From assembly GCA_029253705.1 (NCBI GenBank), contig JAQWYY010000235.1, forward strand, positions 1 through 39,393: a stretch of 39,393 nucleotides of DNA, in the 5' to 3' direction. Source of the stretch: Luminiphilus sp. GTDB taxonomy: Bacteria; Pseudomonadota; Gammaproteobacteria; Pseudomonadales; Halieaceae. Positions 1 to 8,988 of the stretch are shown here, piece after piece; within the stretch, counting starts at the first letter, position 1; every line of letters starts with the position of its first letter. The notes under the pieces were generated by a model, which saw nothing but the letters and a program-made list of their open reading frames with translations, had not been told where the DNA came from and made no database searches. The position numbers and the translations under genes were made by a program.

Positions 1-269
1 AGCGACCTACCCGAATCCGCCGGAGGTCACGGCTAATGGATTCCTATTTGGTCTTGCTCCGAGTGGGGTTTACCATCGCCACGCCTGTTGCCAGCCGCGC
101 GGTGCGCTCTTACCGCACCTTTTCACCCTTACCTGACATGGCCAGGCGGTTTCCTTTCTGCTGCACTTTCCGTGGGCTCACACCCCCCAGGCGTTACCTG
201 GCACTCTGACCTCTGGAGCCCGGACTTTCCTCCATCACCCAGGGCGACAGCGATCGTCTAATCAGCTCA
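1..269 (-). ncRNA. rnpB: RNase P RNA component, bacterial class A (3' end cut by window edge)
   Basis: The reverse complement contains GGAGGAAAGTCCGGGCTCC, GCCAGGTAACGCCTGGGGGG, CAGGTAAGGGTGAAAAGGTGCGGTAAGAGCGCACCGCGCGGCTGG and CGGAGCAAGACCAAATAGG, all hallmark type A RNase P RNA segments. The 5' boundary is approximate. Confidence 0.95.
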
Positions 270-274
270 CGTCC

Positions 275-303
275 AAGATAAGGCCGTGCACGCCCGCACT
301 CAA
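275..303 (-). promoter_or_regulatory. Putative sigma70 promoter for rnpB
   Basis: Minus strand: TTGAGT (298-303), 17-nt spacer, TATCTT (275-280), immediately upstream of the inferred rnpB 5' end. Confidence 0.5.
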
Positions 304-313
304 GCTCGAAATG

Positions 314-1153
314 TCAGTTTTTTTCACGGTTTATGAGCTGCTCGTACAAAACCCGAGCCTTTATACCGCTCACATCCGCAACGATGGACGCCGCTTTACG
401 GGGCGGTAATTCGTCGCCAAGTCGAAACAGGAGCTGTCGGTCTCTCTCAGACAGCTCTGTACCCTGCTGATCCGGTGCTGGGCCTATCAGTAAAACCTGT
501 TCACCACGCTGCTGATTCGCATCGACTTCAACCCAACCGAGCAAGGCCGATAGAGAGTCACGCTTAATTGTCTCAAAAGCCTTGCTGAGCTCTCTTGCTA
601 AAACAGCCTCACGCTCCGGCCCCATAATATCGACAGCATCGACAAGTGTCCCTCGGATGCGGTGTGGCGCCTCGTAAAAGATCAGCGTGCCTGCCTGATG
701 CTGCAGGGACTGCAAGCGCTTTCGCCTTTGCTGAGGTTTTGACGGCAAAAAGCCTTCGAAGAAAAAACGATCGGTGGGCAAGCCGGCACCACTGAGCGCC
801 GCGATCGCGGCACAGGGGCCGGGCAATGGGAAGATAGGGACTCTTCTATCCTGTGCTGCGCGCACCAATCGAAATCCAGGATCTGACACTAGCGGCGTAC
901 CCGCGTCGCTGATAAGCGCGACCGCCTCGCCATTTACCATGCGCCCCAACAGCTGCTCGGTCACCTGATCGGACACATGATCATGATATGCGCAAAGTGG
1001 CGTTTCAATTTCATAGTGAGCCAACAGCTTCCGGCTGTGACGCGTATCCTCGGCAGCAATCAGCGCAACACCTTTCAACGTCTCAACTGCGCGCTGGGTG
1101 ATATCGGCTAAATTACCAATTGGCGTCGGTACAATGTACAAACCACGTTCCAA
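314..1153 (-). CDS. rsmI: 16S rRNA (cytidine(1402)-2'-O)-methyltransferase RsmI
   Basis: 279 aa ORF starting GLYIVPTPIGNLADITQRAVETL, with AAEDTRHSRKLL and ALISDAGTPLVSDPG motifs typical of RsmI. Confidence 0.96.
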   Translation of the reverse strand: MERGLYIVPTPIGNLADITQRAVETLKGVALIAAEDTRHSRKLLAHYEIETPLCAYHDHVSDQVTEQLLGRMVNGEAVALISDAGTPLVSDPGFRLVRAAQDRRVPIFPLPGPCAAIAALSGAGLPTDRFFFEGFLPSKPQQRRKRLQSLQHQAGTLIFYEAPHRIRGTLVDAVDIMGPEREAVLARELSKAFETIKRDSLSALLGWVEVDANQQRGEQVLLIGPAPDQQGTELSERDRQLLFRLGDELPPRKAASIVADVSGIKARVLYEQLINREKN

Positions 1154-1182
1154 GAAGGCGACTCCGTTCTATACTCTGCCCC

Positions 1183-2976
1183 ATGATCTCAAATCTACCT
1201 ATCGCTCGTCTGCCTATTAAGGCCACTTTTATACTCGTATTATTGAGCTGCTTTACAACGGGGTGCCAAACCACAAGCACCTCCGAGCAAGCATTACCAA
1301 AAATCTCCCTAGAAAATTTGGGGCAAAACACGCTGGCGCCCCTGCCCGCTTCTTCAGATCAGCAGCTAGATCTCGCTGCTATCAATGCAGTGAGAGATAG
1401 GGCGCTCACAGAAGGTGTTGTAGCAGCGCGCATCCTCAGGGACGCTTACCTCGTTAAAGGTATCGACGTAATTACTGCGAGCATCATTGATGCTGATATT
1501 GCTTGGTTCAATGGCAATATCGAGGCGGCTGAACGCTTAATGAGAGGCGCCAACACCTCGAGCGTCGAAGGGCAGCTTTTCGTTCTTGCTACAGTTGAGG
1601 AAAGAGCCCGCATTCAAGGCCGATGGCTCGACGCAGCCAGGCTGGCGCATTTCAGAATCAAGCTGTTAATGAAACCTACTCAGGCAACACCCATCGACAA
1701 CCAGTCTCCCAGACTAGACACAGGACACGGTGATACATTGTGGACTCTGCTGATGCATCTTGATGATGGGCAGCTGGAACGAGCCGCCGCCATGGCCGAT
1801 GATCCAGACTGGCGGGGGTGGCTGACACTACTGCAAGCCTACCGATCCGGTCGAAATGCAACCTACAACTGGCTTGCCACCCACCCAGATCATACCGCTA
1901 TCAACCCCCTCCCCGCGGCGCTGGAGACTTGGCTGGATGCCAAACCCCCCGAAAATATTGGCGTGCTTCTGCCACTGTCCGGGCGGCTCCAATCAGCTGG
2001 GAATGCTGTACTGGAGGGCATAACAGAAGGCCTGTACCGGAGATTTCCAAATCCCGAAAAGCGCCCAAGGCTGTTTACAATTGATACCGAACTGAGACCC
2101 AGCGCTGTGGCAGCATACCGTGACGCCCTTACTGAAGGCGCCGATCTGATCATTGGTCCACTCATTAAATCAGAGGCACAGACTCTCGAAAGCCTACGAG
2201 AGCGCCCAACACCCGTGATCGCACTGAATCGACCGGAGGTCTTCGCCAGCTTGGGCGTATCAAACTGGAGCGCTATGAGCTTGGCCCCTGAAGATGAAGC
2301 CCGTCAGATCGCACGGGTGGCATTTGGCAGAGGCCAAAGAAAAGCACTGGTTATTCGCCCCGATAATGAATGGGGCCGACGAATGGAACTGGCTTTAAAT
2401 GAGGTTTGGAGAAGTATGGGTGGGGTCACTGCCGATACTTTGATCCTTAGCACCGCCACTGCCGCCTCTGAGCAAGTAGGCACCAGTGCCGGAGCAGTGG
2501 CGTCAGAACGTAGAATAACTGAGATGGAAGAGGTCTTTGAAGCTCCGGTCGCGTCCCGACCTCGACGACGCCAAGATTTCGATGTTATTTTTTTACTGGC
2601 GTCAGATCCCGAAGAGGCCCGACGCCTTCGCCCTTTGCTGATCTATCACTACAGCGGCGACGTTCCCGTTTATAGTTCTTCCGCGGTGTATAGCGGGCAT
2701 GACCACGGTCAGAACCAAGACCTAAACAACCTCATTCTGGTAGAAACTCCAGCGGTACTGGACGCACTAAAAGTAGATCGCTACACGCGATTACGAGCAT
2801 TAGGATTCGACGCCGTGGTTATGATTGACCACTGGCAGCAAGCAGAGGCCACTGAAGCCGCCTTATTTCAGGGTAGGACGGGGCTTCTAAACCGGCTTTC
2901 TAATGGCGAAATCGAGAGGGAGCTTAATTCCGTTGCTTTTGATGGCGGCAAACTCAAAGCGCTGCCAATACGCTAG
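1183..2976 (+). CDS. lpoA: Penicillin-binding protein activator LpoA family lipoprotein
   Basis: ORF encoding a lipoprotein-like signal (ATFILVLLSCFTTGC) and a periplasmic-binding-like C-terminal domain (NIGVLLPLSGRLQSAGNAVLEGI). Divergent from rsmI and upstream of yraN, the conserved context. ATG at 1183 chosen over the TTG at 1120. Confidence 0.9.
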   Translation: MISNLPIARLPIKATFILVLLSCFTTGCQTTSTSEQALPKISLENLGQNTLAPLPASSDQQLDLAAINAVRDRALTEGVVAARILRDAYLVKGIDVITASIIDADIAWFNGNIEAAERLMRGANTSSVEGQLFVLATVEERARIQGRWLDAARLAHFRIKLLMKPTQATPIDNQSPRLDTGHGDTLWTLLMHLDDGQLERAAAMADDPDWRGWLTLLQAYRSGRNATYNWLATHPDHTAINPLPAALETWLDAKPPENIGVLLPLSGRLQSAGNAVLEGITEGLYRRFPNPEKRPRLFTIDTELRPSAVAAYRDALTEGADLIIGPLIKSEAQTLESLRERPTPVIALNRPEVFASLGVSNWSAMSLAPEDEARQIARVAFGRGQRKALVIRPDNEWGRRMELALNEVWRSMGGVTADTLILSTATAASEQVGTSAGAVASERRITEMEEVFEAPVASRPRRRQDFDVIFLLASDPEEARRLRPLLIYHYSGDVPVYSSSAVYSGHDHGQNQDLNNLILVETPAVLDALKVDRYTRLRALGFDAVVMIDHWQQAEATEAALFQGRTGLLNRLSNGEIERELNSVAFDGGKLKALPIR

Positions 2977-3006
2977 CAGTGGTGATGGCAATGAACAGCA
3001 AAACAC

Positions 3007-3369
3007 GTGAATATACAAACGGGCAAAGAGGCGGAGGACCACGCAGAAAGCTACTTAATAGCTCAAGGTCTGAGAACTCTGGCGCGCAATGTATGCTGCC
3101 GCTATGGCGAAATAGACATTATTATGGAGCACGGATTAACGGTTGTTTTCGTCGAGGTGCGGGCCCGCTGGGAACAGCGATTCCAAACCGGTGCGGGCTC
3201 AGTCAATTATCGCAAACAGCAGCGTCTCATCCGAACCGCCAGTGTGGTCATACAGCGAATGCCAGTTTTGCAGGACCGCCCCGTCAGATTCGATGTCGTC
3301 GCCTACAATACGTCACAAAAGCATCGAGCGGCACAGTGGATTCAGCAGGCTTTCGATGCATCTAACTGA
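3007..3369 (+). CDS. yraN: YraN family (UPF0102) endonuclease-fold protein
   Basis: 120 aa, GTG start; GKEAEDHAESYLIAQGLRTLARNVCCRYGEIDIIMEHGLTVVFVEVRAR matches the YraN pattern; located directly after lpoA. Confidence 0.92.
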   Translation: MNIQTGKEAEDHAESYLIAQGLRTLARNVCCRYGEIDIIMEHGLTVVFVEVRARWEQRFQTGAGSVNYRKQQRLIRTASVVIQRMPVLQDRPVRFDVVAYNTSQKHRAAQWIQQAFDASN

Positions 3370-3387
3370 AGGGGTATTAATCGGGCT

Positions 3388-3945
3388 ATGACTCCCTACG
3401 ACGACATCGCAACGTTTTTTCACGGTTACATAGAACAGCTGAGCCTGTCTGTGGATGACATAGCGGACGTCACGGGGAATGCCGCGAGCCTAGCGACGCA
3501 GACGGTTATTAACGAGAAAAAACTCATCGTCTGTGGCGTCGGCCCTGATGCGGCGGCAGCCGGACTGCTGGCCGAATTGTTACAACAAGGCCTCTATCGA
3601 GAACGGCCGTCAATACCTGCGATAGAGCTAACTAGCCGGCACATCACCAGTCTCGATCCCGGAGTGGGTTGGTTAACTCAACAACTTACAGCCTTGGGGC
3701 AACCCGGTGACTTAGTGATTCTCTTCGCCACATCACTCAATCAGGTCGACCTAGAATTCCTATCTTCAGCAATTGTTAAGCGTGACCTGACGTCAGTATG
3801 GGTCGGTGCGCAAGGATCCGGCCCTAGCCTGGCATTTCCAGGAGCTGATCGAGCAACCGCTCTGGCACTATCCCAATGTTGCTCCATCTGCCTCGCTAAA
3901 CTGATCGATATATCCTTATTTGGTACCTTGGAGGACACGACGTGA
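3388..3945 (+). CDS. SIS-domain protein, DiaA/GmhA-like but divergent
   Basis: 185 aa; position between yraN and dolP matches diaA. Overall SIS-like architecture with C-terminal LAKLIDISLFG, but canonical ligand-loop residues are altered. Confidence 0.75.
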   Translation: MTPYDDIATFFHGYIEQLSLSVDDIADVTGNAASLATQTVINEKKLIVCGVGPDAAAAGLLAELLQQGLYRERPSIPAIELTSRHITSLDPGVGWLTQQLTALGQPGDLVILFATSLNQVDLEFLSSAIVKRDLTSVWVGAQGSGPSLAFPGADRATALALSQCCSICLAKLIDISLFGTLEDTT

Positions 3946-4514
3946 GCCCTTTGTTAAAAAAGTTTTTTATCATTTTATCCGTTGTTTATTTGACCGGCTG
4001 TGGAACGGTTCTCGCGACTTTCGAAAGTAACACTATTGAAGATGAACCCGGTGAACGCAGCCTTGCGGAACAGGTTTTGGATGAAAGCATAGAGACAAAA
4101 GCCGTCGTTAACATTAGGGCGGCCAACACCGATTTCGACGACCTGGGATTCCTTGTCGTGTCCTATAACGGTTATGTATTAATTGCGGGCGAAGTTCCCA
4201 CTCAAAGCCTTAAAGATGAAGCCTCAAACGTAGTGCGTCAGATAGAAGGCGTAAGACGAATCTATAACGAATTGGCTATAGGGCCGAAGTCGTCTAGCGG
4301 AACAGAGGCCAATGACGTTTGGCTCACGACGAAGGTAAAAACTGCCTTGCTTACCGACTCCGAAGTGCCATCGCTACGTGTGAAAGTTGTGACCGAAAAC
4401 GGCGTGGTCTATCTGATGGGGCTATTATCGACAGAAGAGGCTAACAGGGCAGCAACCGCCGCTGCCGAAGTCGACGGGATAAAGCGGGTTGTGCGGCTTT
4501 TTGAGCTCATTTAA
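3942..4514 (+). CDS. dolP: BON-domain outer-membrane lipoprotein DolP (YraP)
   Basis: 190 aa; signal plus lipobox (VVYLTGCGTV) and two BON repeats (GYVLIAGEVPTQSLKDEA; NGVVYLMGLLSTEEANRA). Confidence 0.93.
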   Translation: MSPLLKKFFIILSVVYLTGCGTVLATFESNTIEDEPGERSLAEQVLDESIETKAVVNIRAANTDFDDLGFLVVSYNGYVLIAGEVPTQSLKDEASNVVRQIEGVRRIYNELAIGPKSSSGTEANDVWLTTKVKTALLTDSEVPSLRVKVVTENGVVYLMGLLSTEEANRAATAAAEVDGIKRVVRLFELI

Positions 4515-4529
4515 CAGGACTTGAGACCA

Positions 4530-4550
4530 ACAACACTAAATTAGTGTTGT
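4530..4550. terminator. Perfect inverted repeat between convergent dolP and sspB; possible bidirectional terminator
   Basis: ACAACACTAA-A-TTAGTGTTGT, 10-nt arms with a 1-nt centre, in the convergent intergenic gap. No strong adjacent T-tract. Confidence 0.4.
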
Positions 4551-4567
4551 GCGGTTCACCTGGGTTT

Positions 4568-4966
4568 TTATTTCACAATCTTCAGTGCGGGGCGATGACC
4601 ACGCTCGGTCGAGGGAGAGTCTCCAATATAGGGGGGCTCAGGATCTGGATCGGGCTCCATGGGGCCATCGAAAACCATGCCTTGACCGTTCTCACGCGCA
4701 TAAATACCGAGGATTGCGGCAATCGGAACCTCAACATCTTGTGGTTGACCGCCGAACCTGCCATTGAAAGCAACGGTGTCATTGCCCATTTGTAACGATA
4801 CGACGGCCGAAGGGGAGATATTGAGAACAATTTGCCCATCGCTGACGTAGCTTTCAGGGACAAAAACTCCCTCACCGGTGGCATCAACCAAAAGGTGTGG
4901 TGTGCAATCGTTATCAACGATCCACTCGTAGATAGCGCGAATTATGTAAGGCCTACTTGAGTTCAC
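4568..4966 (-). CDS. sspB: ClpXP protease specificity-enhancing factor SspB
   Basis: 132 aa; SSRPYIIRAIYEWIVDNDCTPHLLVDA and the C-terminal ClpX-binding tail RGHRPALKIVK. Confidence 0.96.
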   Translation of the reverse strand: MNSSRPYIIRAIYEWIVDNDCTPHLLVDATGEGVFVPESYVSDGQIVLNISPSAVVSLQMGNDTVAFNGRFGGQPQDVEVPIAAILGIYARENGQGMVFDGPMEPDPDPEPPYIGDSPSTERGHRPALKIVK

Positions 4967-4981
4967 AAACGTGATGCTCGA

Positions 4982-5635
4982 CTAAAGGCGCATTTCTCGC
5001 TCATGGACGGTAAGACTTTCCTGGAAAGACTCTCTACGGAACAAGCTGTCCATATAGGCCAATAGAGGCTTTGACTGTTTGCCGGGTCGAATATCAACCC
5101 CCAAAGAGGGTAATCGCCACAAAATGGGGGCGATGCAACAGTCTACGAGAGTGAACTCTTCACTCATAAAATAAGGCTTTTCAGCAAAAATAGGCGCAAT
5201 TGCCATCAAGCCGTCTCGCAGTTCCTTGGCAGATTTAGTCACTACATTGTCTGATCTGGAGTTCTGAATAGCATCGACCAGACTGCACCAATCTCGCTCT
5301 ATCCGATACATCAGCAAGCGGCTCTCTGCTCTGGCGACAGGGTATACCGGTAGGAGTGGAGGATGCGGAAACCGTTCATCGAGGTATTCCATCATTACCT
5401 TTGACTCGTACAGCACTAGATCGCGGTCTACCAGCGTCGGCATTGTGTTGTAGGGGTTCACGTCTGCCAGCTCGGCAGGCGCAATACCGGAGTCGGATTC
5501 GATAAGATCGACTGTGACTCCTTTCTCTGCAAGTACAATTCGCACCCGATGGCTGTAGTGATTAGTACTATCCGAAAACAGCGTCATTGAAGAGCGCTTG
5601 GACACTACCGCAGAGGCGTCGTCAGACAGTTTCAT
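4982..5635 (-). CDS. sspA: Stringent starvation protein A (GST-fold)
   Basis: 217 aa; MTLFSDSTNHYSHRVRIVLAEKGVTVDLIE and NPYNTMPTLVDRDLVLYESKVMMEYLDERFPHPPLLPVYP; adjacent to sspB. Confidence 0.96.
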   Translation of the reverse strand: MKLSDDASAVVSKRSSMTLFSDSTNHYSHRVRIVLAEKGVTVDLIESDSGIAPAELADVNPYNTMPTLVDRDLVLYESKVMMEYLDERFPHPPLLPVYPVARAESRLLMYRIERDWCSLVDAIQNSRSDNVVTKSAKELRDGLMAIAPIFAEKPYFMSEEFTLVDCCIAPILWRLPSLGVDIRPGKQSKPLLAYMDSLFRRESFQESLTVHEREMRL

Positions 5636-5657
5636 TTATTAGCTCCGGGTTGTAGGC

Positions 5658-5697
5658 GACAATGAGGGCAGCATTTGTAGTGCTGCCTCGCGTTGTC
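5658..5697 (-). terminator. Imperfect long hairpin between petBC and sspA
   Basis: Two-part stem: GACAA (5658-5662) with TTGTC (5693-5697), and GGCAGCA (5667-5673) with TGCTGCC (5681-5687); 7-nt loop. No clear U-tract. Confidence 0.4.
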
Positions 5698-5707
5698 TGG
5701 TGGGACG

Positions 5708-7738
5708 TTAGTGGACGTCCTTCCAATATTCGCGGCTCAATAGCCATGCGAACACAAAGAAAATAGCAAGGAACAGCAAGACCTTAATGCCCATTTGCTG
5801 CCGTTGCAGCTTTATGGGCTCTGCGGTATACGCCAAAAAGTTAACGAGGTCGTAAATTGCCGAGTCGTACTCTTCCCCACTCATGATACCAGCAGCCGCA
5901 ATTTCAAGTCGGCCACATGGCGCCGCCATCATAGCATCTCCGGTTAAAGGGTCCATCTGACCGTGCTCCAGATCTGGACCTGCTGCACACTCGGGCATTC
6001 CCTGTAGCTCCATCAGCACATGAGGCATGCCCACCTTTGGGAAAACCTTGTTGTTAACGCCATAGGGCCGAGATTCGTCTTTGTAAAAGGTACGCAAGTA
6101 GGTGTAAAGCCACTCGGGCTGCCTAGCGCGAGATACGAGCGTCAAGTCTGGAGGTGTCGCACCAAACCATTTCTTGGCGTTAGCCTTGTCCATGGAATTG
6201 TCCATGAGAGCACCAATTTTTGTCTCGGGATCAAACATCAAGTTGGCTTTGTAGAGGTCCTCAGGGATGCCCAAATCTCTGGCCACCCGATTGTGTCGAG
6301 AGTACTGCAGTGAATGGCAGCCCATACAGTAATTAGTGTATAACGCGGCCCCCCGCTGTAATGACGGCTTGTCGGCCGCATCTGTTTCAATGTGATCACA
6401 GGGAATAGTGCCGCAATCAAACCCGGATTCAGCCCCTACGACCTTCAACGGGATCACCGTCAGAGCCCCCATAAGTGCCAAAATGCCCAAACTTCTGACA
6501 ACACCTATACCACCGTCCATGGTGACTCTGTCAGGAACAGGTTTGACTTTGTCCATCTTCGACCACAGAGGCATGGCTAGAAAAAAAGCAAAGTAAAAAA
6601 TGGTGCAAATCTGTGCCAAGAAAGTGCGCTCTGGTGTAGGTGCCTTGACCCCTAAGACCCCCAGAATCAAAAAACACACCACGAAGAGCAGCAACATGAC
6701 GCGGTTAATCATGCCGCGGTAGCGCCATGACTTAACTTCACATCGGTCTAACCACGGCAGTGCGAAAGGAATTGCCACAGAAGCCGCAAAGAAAACGAAA
6801 CCCCAGAACTTATCAGGGACCGCCCTCAGCACGGAATAAAACGGCGTGAAATACCACACTGGGGCAATGTGCTCAGGGGTTTTCAGTCCGTTGGCTTGCT
6901 CAAAGTTGGCGAACTCGAGGAAAAAGCCACCCATTTCAGGGGCAAAGAACAAAATTGCGCAGAAGAAAAACAAGAAAACCGCAATGCCTTGAATATCGTG
7001 CACCGAGTAATACGGGTGGAACCTAATGCCATCCAGCGGTATGCCGTTGGCATCCTTCTTTTTCTTAATTTCCACTCCGTCAGGGTTATTAGATCCAACC
7101 TCGTGCAGCGCAAGAATGTGCAAAACTACCAGCGCAAGCAACACTATGGGCAGAGCTACCACGTGCAACGCAAAGAATCGGTTTAGTGTAATGCCCGAGA
7201 GCAAATAGTCGCCACGAATCCAAGTTACTATGTCTTCGCCGACTACAGGAATCGCTCCGAAAAGAGAAATAATAACCTGAGCACCCCAGTAAGACATTTG
7301 ACCCCAGGGCAACACGTATCCCACAAAAGCCTCAGCCATCAACACAATGAAGATCATCATTCCAAAAACCCACAGCAACTCGCGAGGCTTTTTGTAAGAG
7401 CCGTAGATGAGGGCTCGGAACATGTGCAGGTATACGACGATAAAGAATGCGGAAGCGCCAGTGGAATGCATGTACCGGAGCAACCAACCATAGTCCACGT
7501 CACGCATGATGTACTCTACTGAAGAAAATGCTTCTTCGGCAGAGGGAGTATAATTCATGGTCAGCCAGATACCCGTCAGTAGCTGGTTGACCAACACTAA
7601 CAGCGAGAACACCCCGAAAAAGTACCAGAGATTGAAGTTTTTGGGAGCATAGTACTCTCCCATATGGGTATTCCAAGCTCTGGTAACAGGCAGGCGGGCA
7701 TCAATCCATCCAACAAAAGAACTCAACGCTTTTTCCAT
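5708..7738 (-). CDS. Fused ubiquinol-cytochrome c reductase cytochrome b / cytochrome c1
   Basis: Continuous 676 aa ORF. The N-terminal part is full cytochrome b (YYAPKNFNLWYFFGVFSLLVLVNQ, SYWGAQVIISLFGAIPVVGE). The C-terminal part is cytochrome c1 with heme motif CMGCH and a C-terminal TM anchor (QRQQMGIKVLLFLAIFFVFAWLLSREYW). Confidence 0.94.
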   Translation of the reverse strand: MEKALSSFVGWIDARLPVTRAWNTHMGEYYAPKNFNLWYFFGVFSLLVLVNQLLTGIWLTMNYTPSAEEAFSSVEYIMRDVDYGWLLRYMHSTGASAFFIVVYLHMFRALIYGSYKKPRELLWVFGMMIFIVLMAEAFVGYVLPWGQMSYWGAQVIISLFGAIPVVGEDIVTWIRGDYLLSGITLNRFFALHVVALPIVLLALVVLHILALHEVGSNNPDGVEIKKKKDANGIPLDGIRFHPYYSVHDIQGIAVFLFFFCAILFFAPEMGGFFLEFANFEQANGLKTPEHIAPVWYFTPFYSVLRAVPDKFWGFVFFAASVAIPFALPWLDRCEVKSWRYRGMINRVMLLLFVVCFLILGVLGVKAPTPERTFLAQICTIFYFAFFLAMPLWSKMDKVKPVPDRVTMDGGIGVVRSLGILALMGALTVIPLKVVGAESGFDCGTIPCDHIETDAADKPSLQRGAALYTNYCMGCHSLQYSRHNRVARDLGIPEDLYKANLMFDPETKIGALMDNSMDKANAKKWFGATPPDLTLVSRARQPEWLYTYLRTFYKDESRPYGVNNKVFPKVGMPHVLMELQGMPECAAGPDLEHGQMDPLTGDAMMAAPCGRLEIAAAGIMSGEEYDSAIYDLVNFLAYTAEPIKLQRQQMGIKVLLFLAIFFVFAWLLSREYWKDVH

Positions 7739-8367
7739 TAGGCAGCCTCCGTATCCACACCAATTACAAGGACGTTATCGCCCTCGAAGCTATAGGGAGG
7801 AACAACTAAGTTTGCTGAAGCGGGCACTCCCTGAAAAACTCGTCCCGCCAAATCGAATTTTGAACCATGGCAAGGGCAGAAAAAACCTCCCAGCCACTCG
7901 TCTCCACCAAGGTCAGCCGCACCAACTTCTGGCCGAAATTTAGGAGCACAACCGAGGTGTGTACACAATCCAACCGCCACGAACAGCTCTGGTCTGATTG
8001 ATCGACCTTCACCGGCGACGTATCCGGGTTGATCTGAACCTGCTGAAGATGGATCTTTGAGTATACCGTCCAACTTGGGGAGATCTTCAAGCTGTGAGCC
8101 TGTGCGATGCAGTACGTAAACTGGCTTTCCGCGCCACTCAACGACGACCATCTGGCCTGGCTCCAATTTCCCGATGTCTGCCTTCACAGGGGCACCGGCG
8201 GCCTTGGCTTTCTCCGAGGGATTCCAGGACCCCATGAAAGGAGTCGCTACACCGACCACGCCGGCGACACCAACAACAGACGTTGCGGCAGTCAAAAATC
8301 GACGTCGGGTTTGACTTTTAGCATCCGGCTGAGCCGCGTCATTTTGGCTAGATTGCACTTCGCTCAT
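7738..8367 (-). CDS. petA: Ubiquinol-cytochrome c reductase Rieske iron-sulfur subunit
   Basis: Tat-type N-terminus (RRRFLTAATSVVG) and Rieske motifs CTHLGC and CPCHGS. Start taken at internal ATG 8367 (MSEVQSS). Confidence 0.96.
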   Translation of the reverse strand: MSEVQSSQNDAAQPDAKSQTRRRFLTAATSVVGVAGVVGVATPFMGSWNPSEKAKAAGAPVKADIGKLEPGQMVVVEWRGKPVYVLHRTGSQLEDLPKLDGILKDPSSAGSDQPGYVAGEGRSIRPELFVAVGLCTHLGCAPKFRPEVGAADLGGDEWLGGFFCPCHGSKFDLAGRVFQGVPASANLVVPPYSFEGDNVLVIGVDTEAA

Positions 8368-8584
8368 GAGAACCCTCTCTAGAATTGAGGCAACCTCAAA
8401 AGCGCTCTGCACGCTTGGGAGGCATGGAATTTCTTGCGCGTGAATTTTAGTGCTCTGCTAGGCGCCCGGCAAGCATTGACGCCGCATAACAGCATCCCAG
8501 TTTTAATTACGTAGACAAATAAGCGACAAATTCAGGCGCAGATGGAGTCTAACCAAACTCTCTAAGCAAGACTCGCAGACGGCT

Positions 8585-8977
8585 TTAACGCTTGGAAAAC
8601 TGAGGACGACGACGCGCCTTTCTCAAACCAACCTTCTTTCGCTCGACTTCGCGCGCGTCGCGGGTCACAAACCCCTCGGCTCGTAGCGCGCCACGTAATG
8701 ATTCGTCGTAATCCATGAGTGCGCGGGTCAAACCGTGCCTAATGGCTCCCGCCTGACCAAAGCTGCCGCCGCCGCTAACGGTGACGTAAGCGTCAAAGCG
8801 GTCATTGAGCTGTGTCAACTCAAGCGGTTGGCGCACGATCATACGCGCGACTTCGCGACCAAAATACTCGTCAATGGTGCGCCCGTTAATCTGAATGTTG
8901 CCGGTACCTGTACGAAGGAATACTCGTGCAGTCGAGGTTTTGCGTCGGCCTGTGCCGTAGTACTGTGCCGTAGACAT
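8585..8977 (-). CDS. rpsI: 30S ribosomal protein S9 (uS9)
   Basis: 130 aa; [21 protein letters not shown] and C-terminal [14 protein letters not shown]. Confidence 0.99.
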   Translation of the reverse strand: MSTAQYYGTGRRKTSTARVFLRTGTGNIQINGRTIDEYFGREVARMIVRQPLELTQLNDRFDAYVTVSGGGSFGQAGAIRHGLTRALMDYDESLRGALRAEGFVTRDAREVERKKVGLRKARRRPQFSKR

Positions 8978-8988
8978 ATTAATTTCCT

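Noticed and set aside
2979-3365. 128-aa plus-strand ORF overlapping yraN
   Set aside because: Alternative frame of yraN; no family resemblance.
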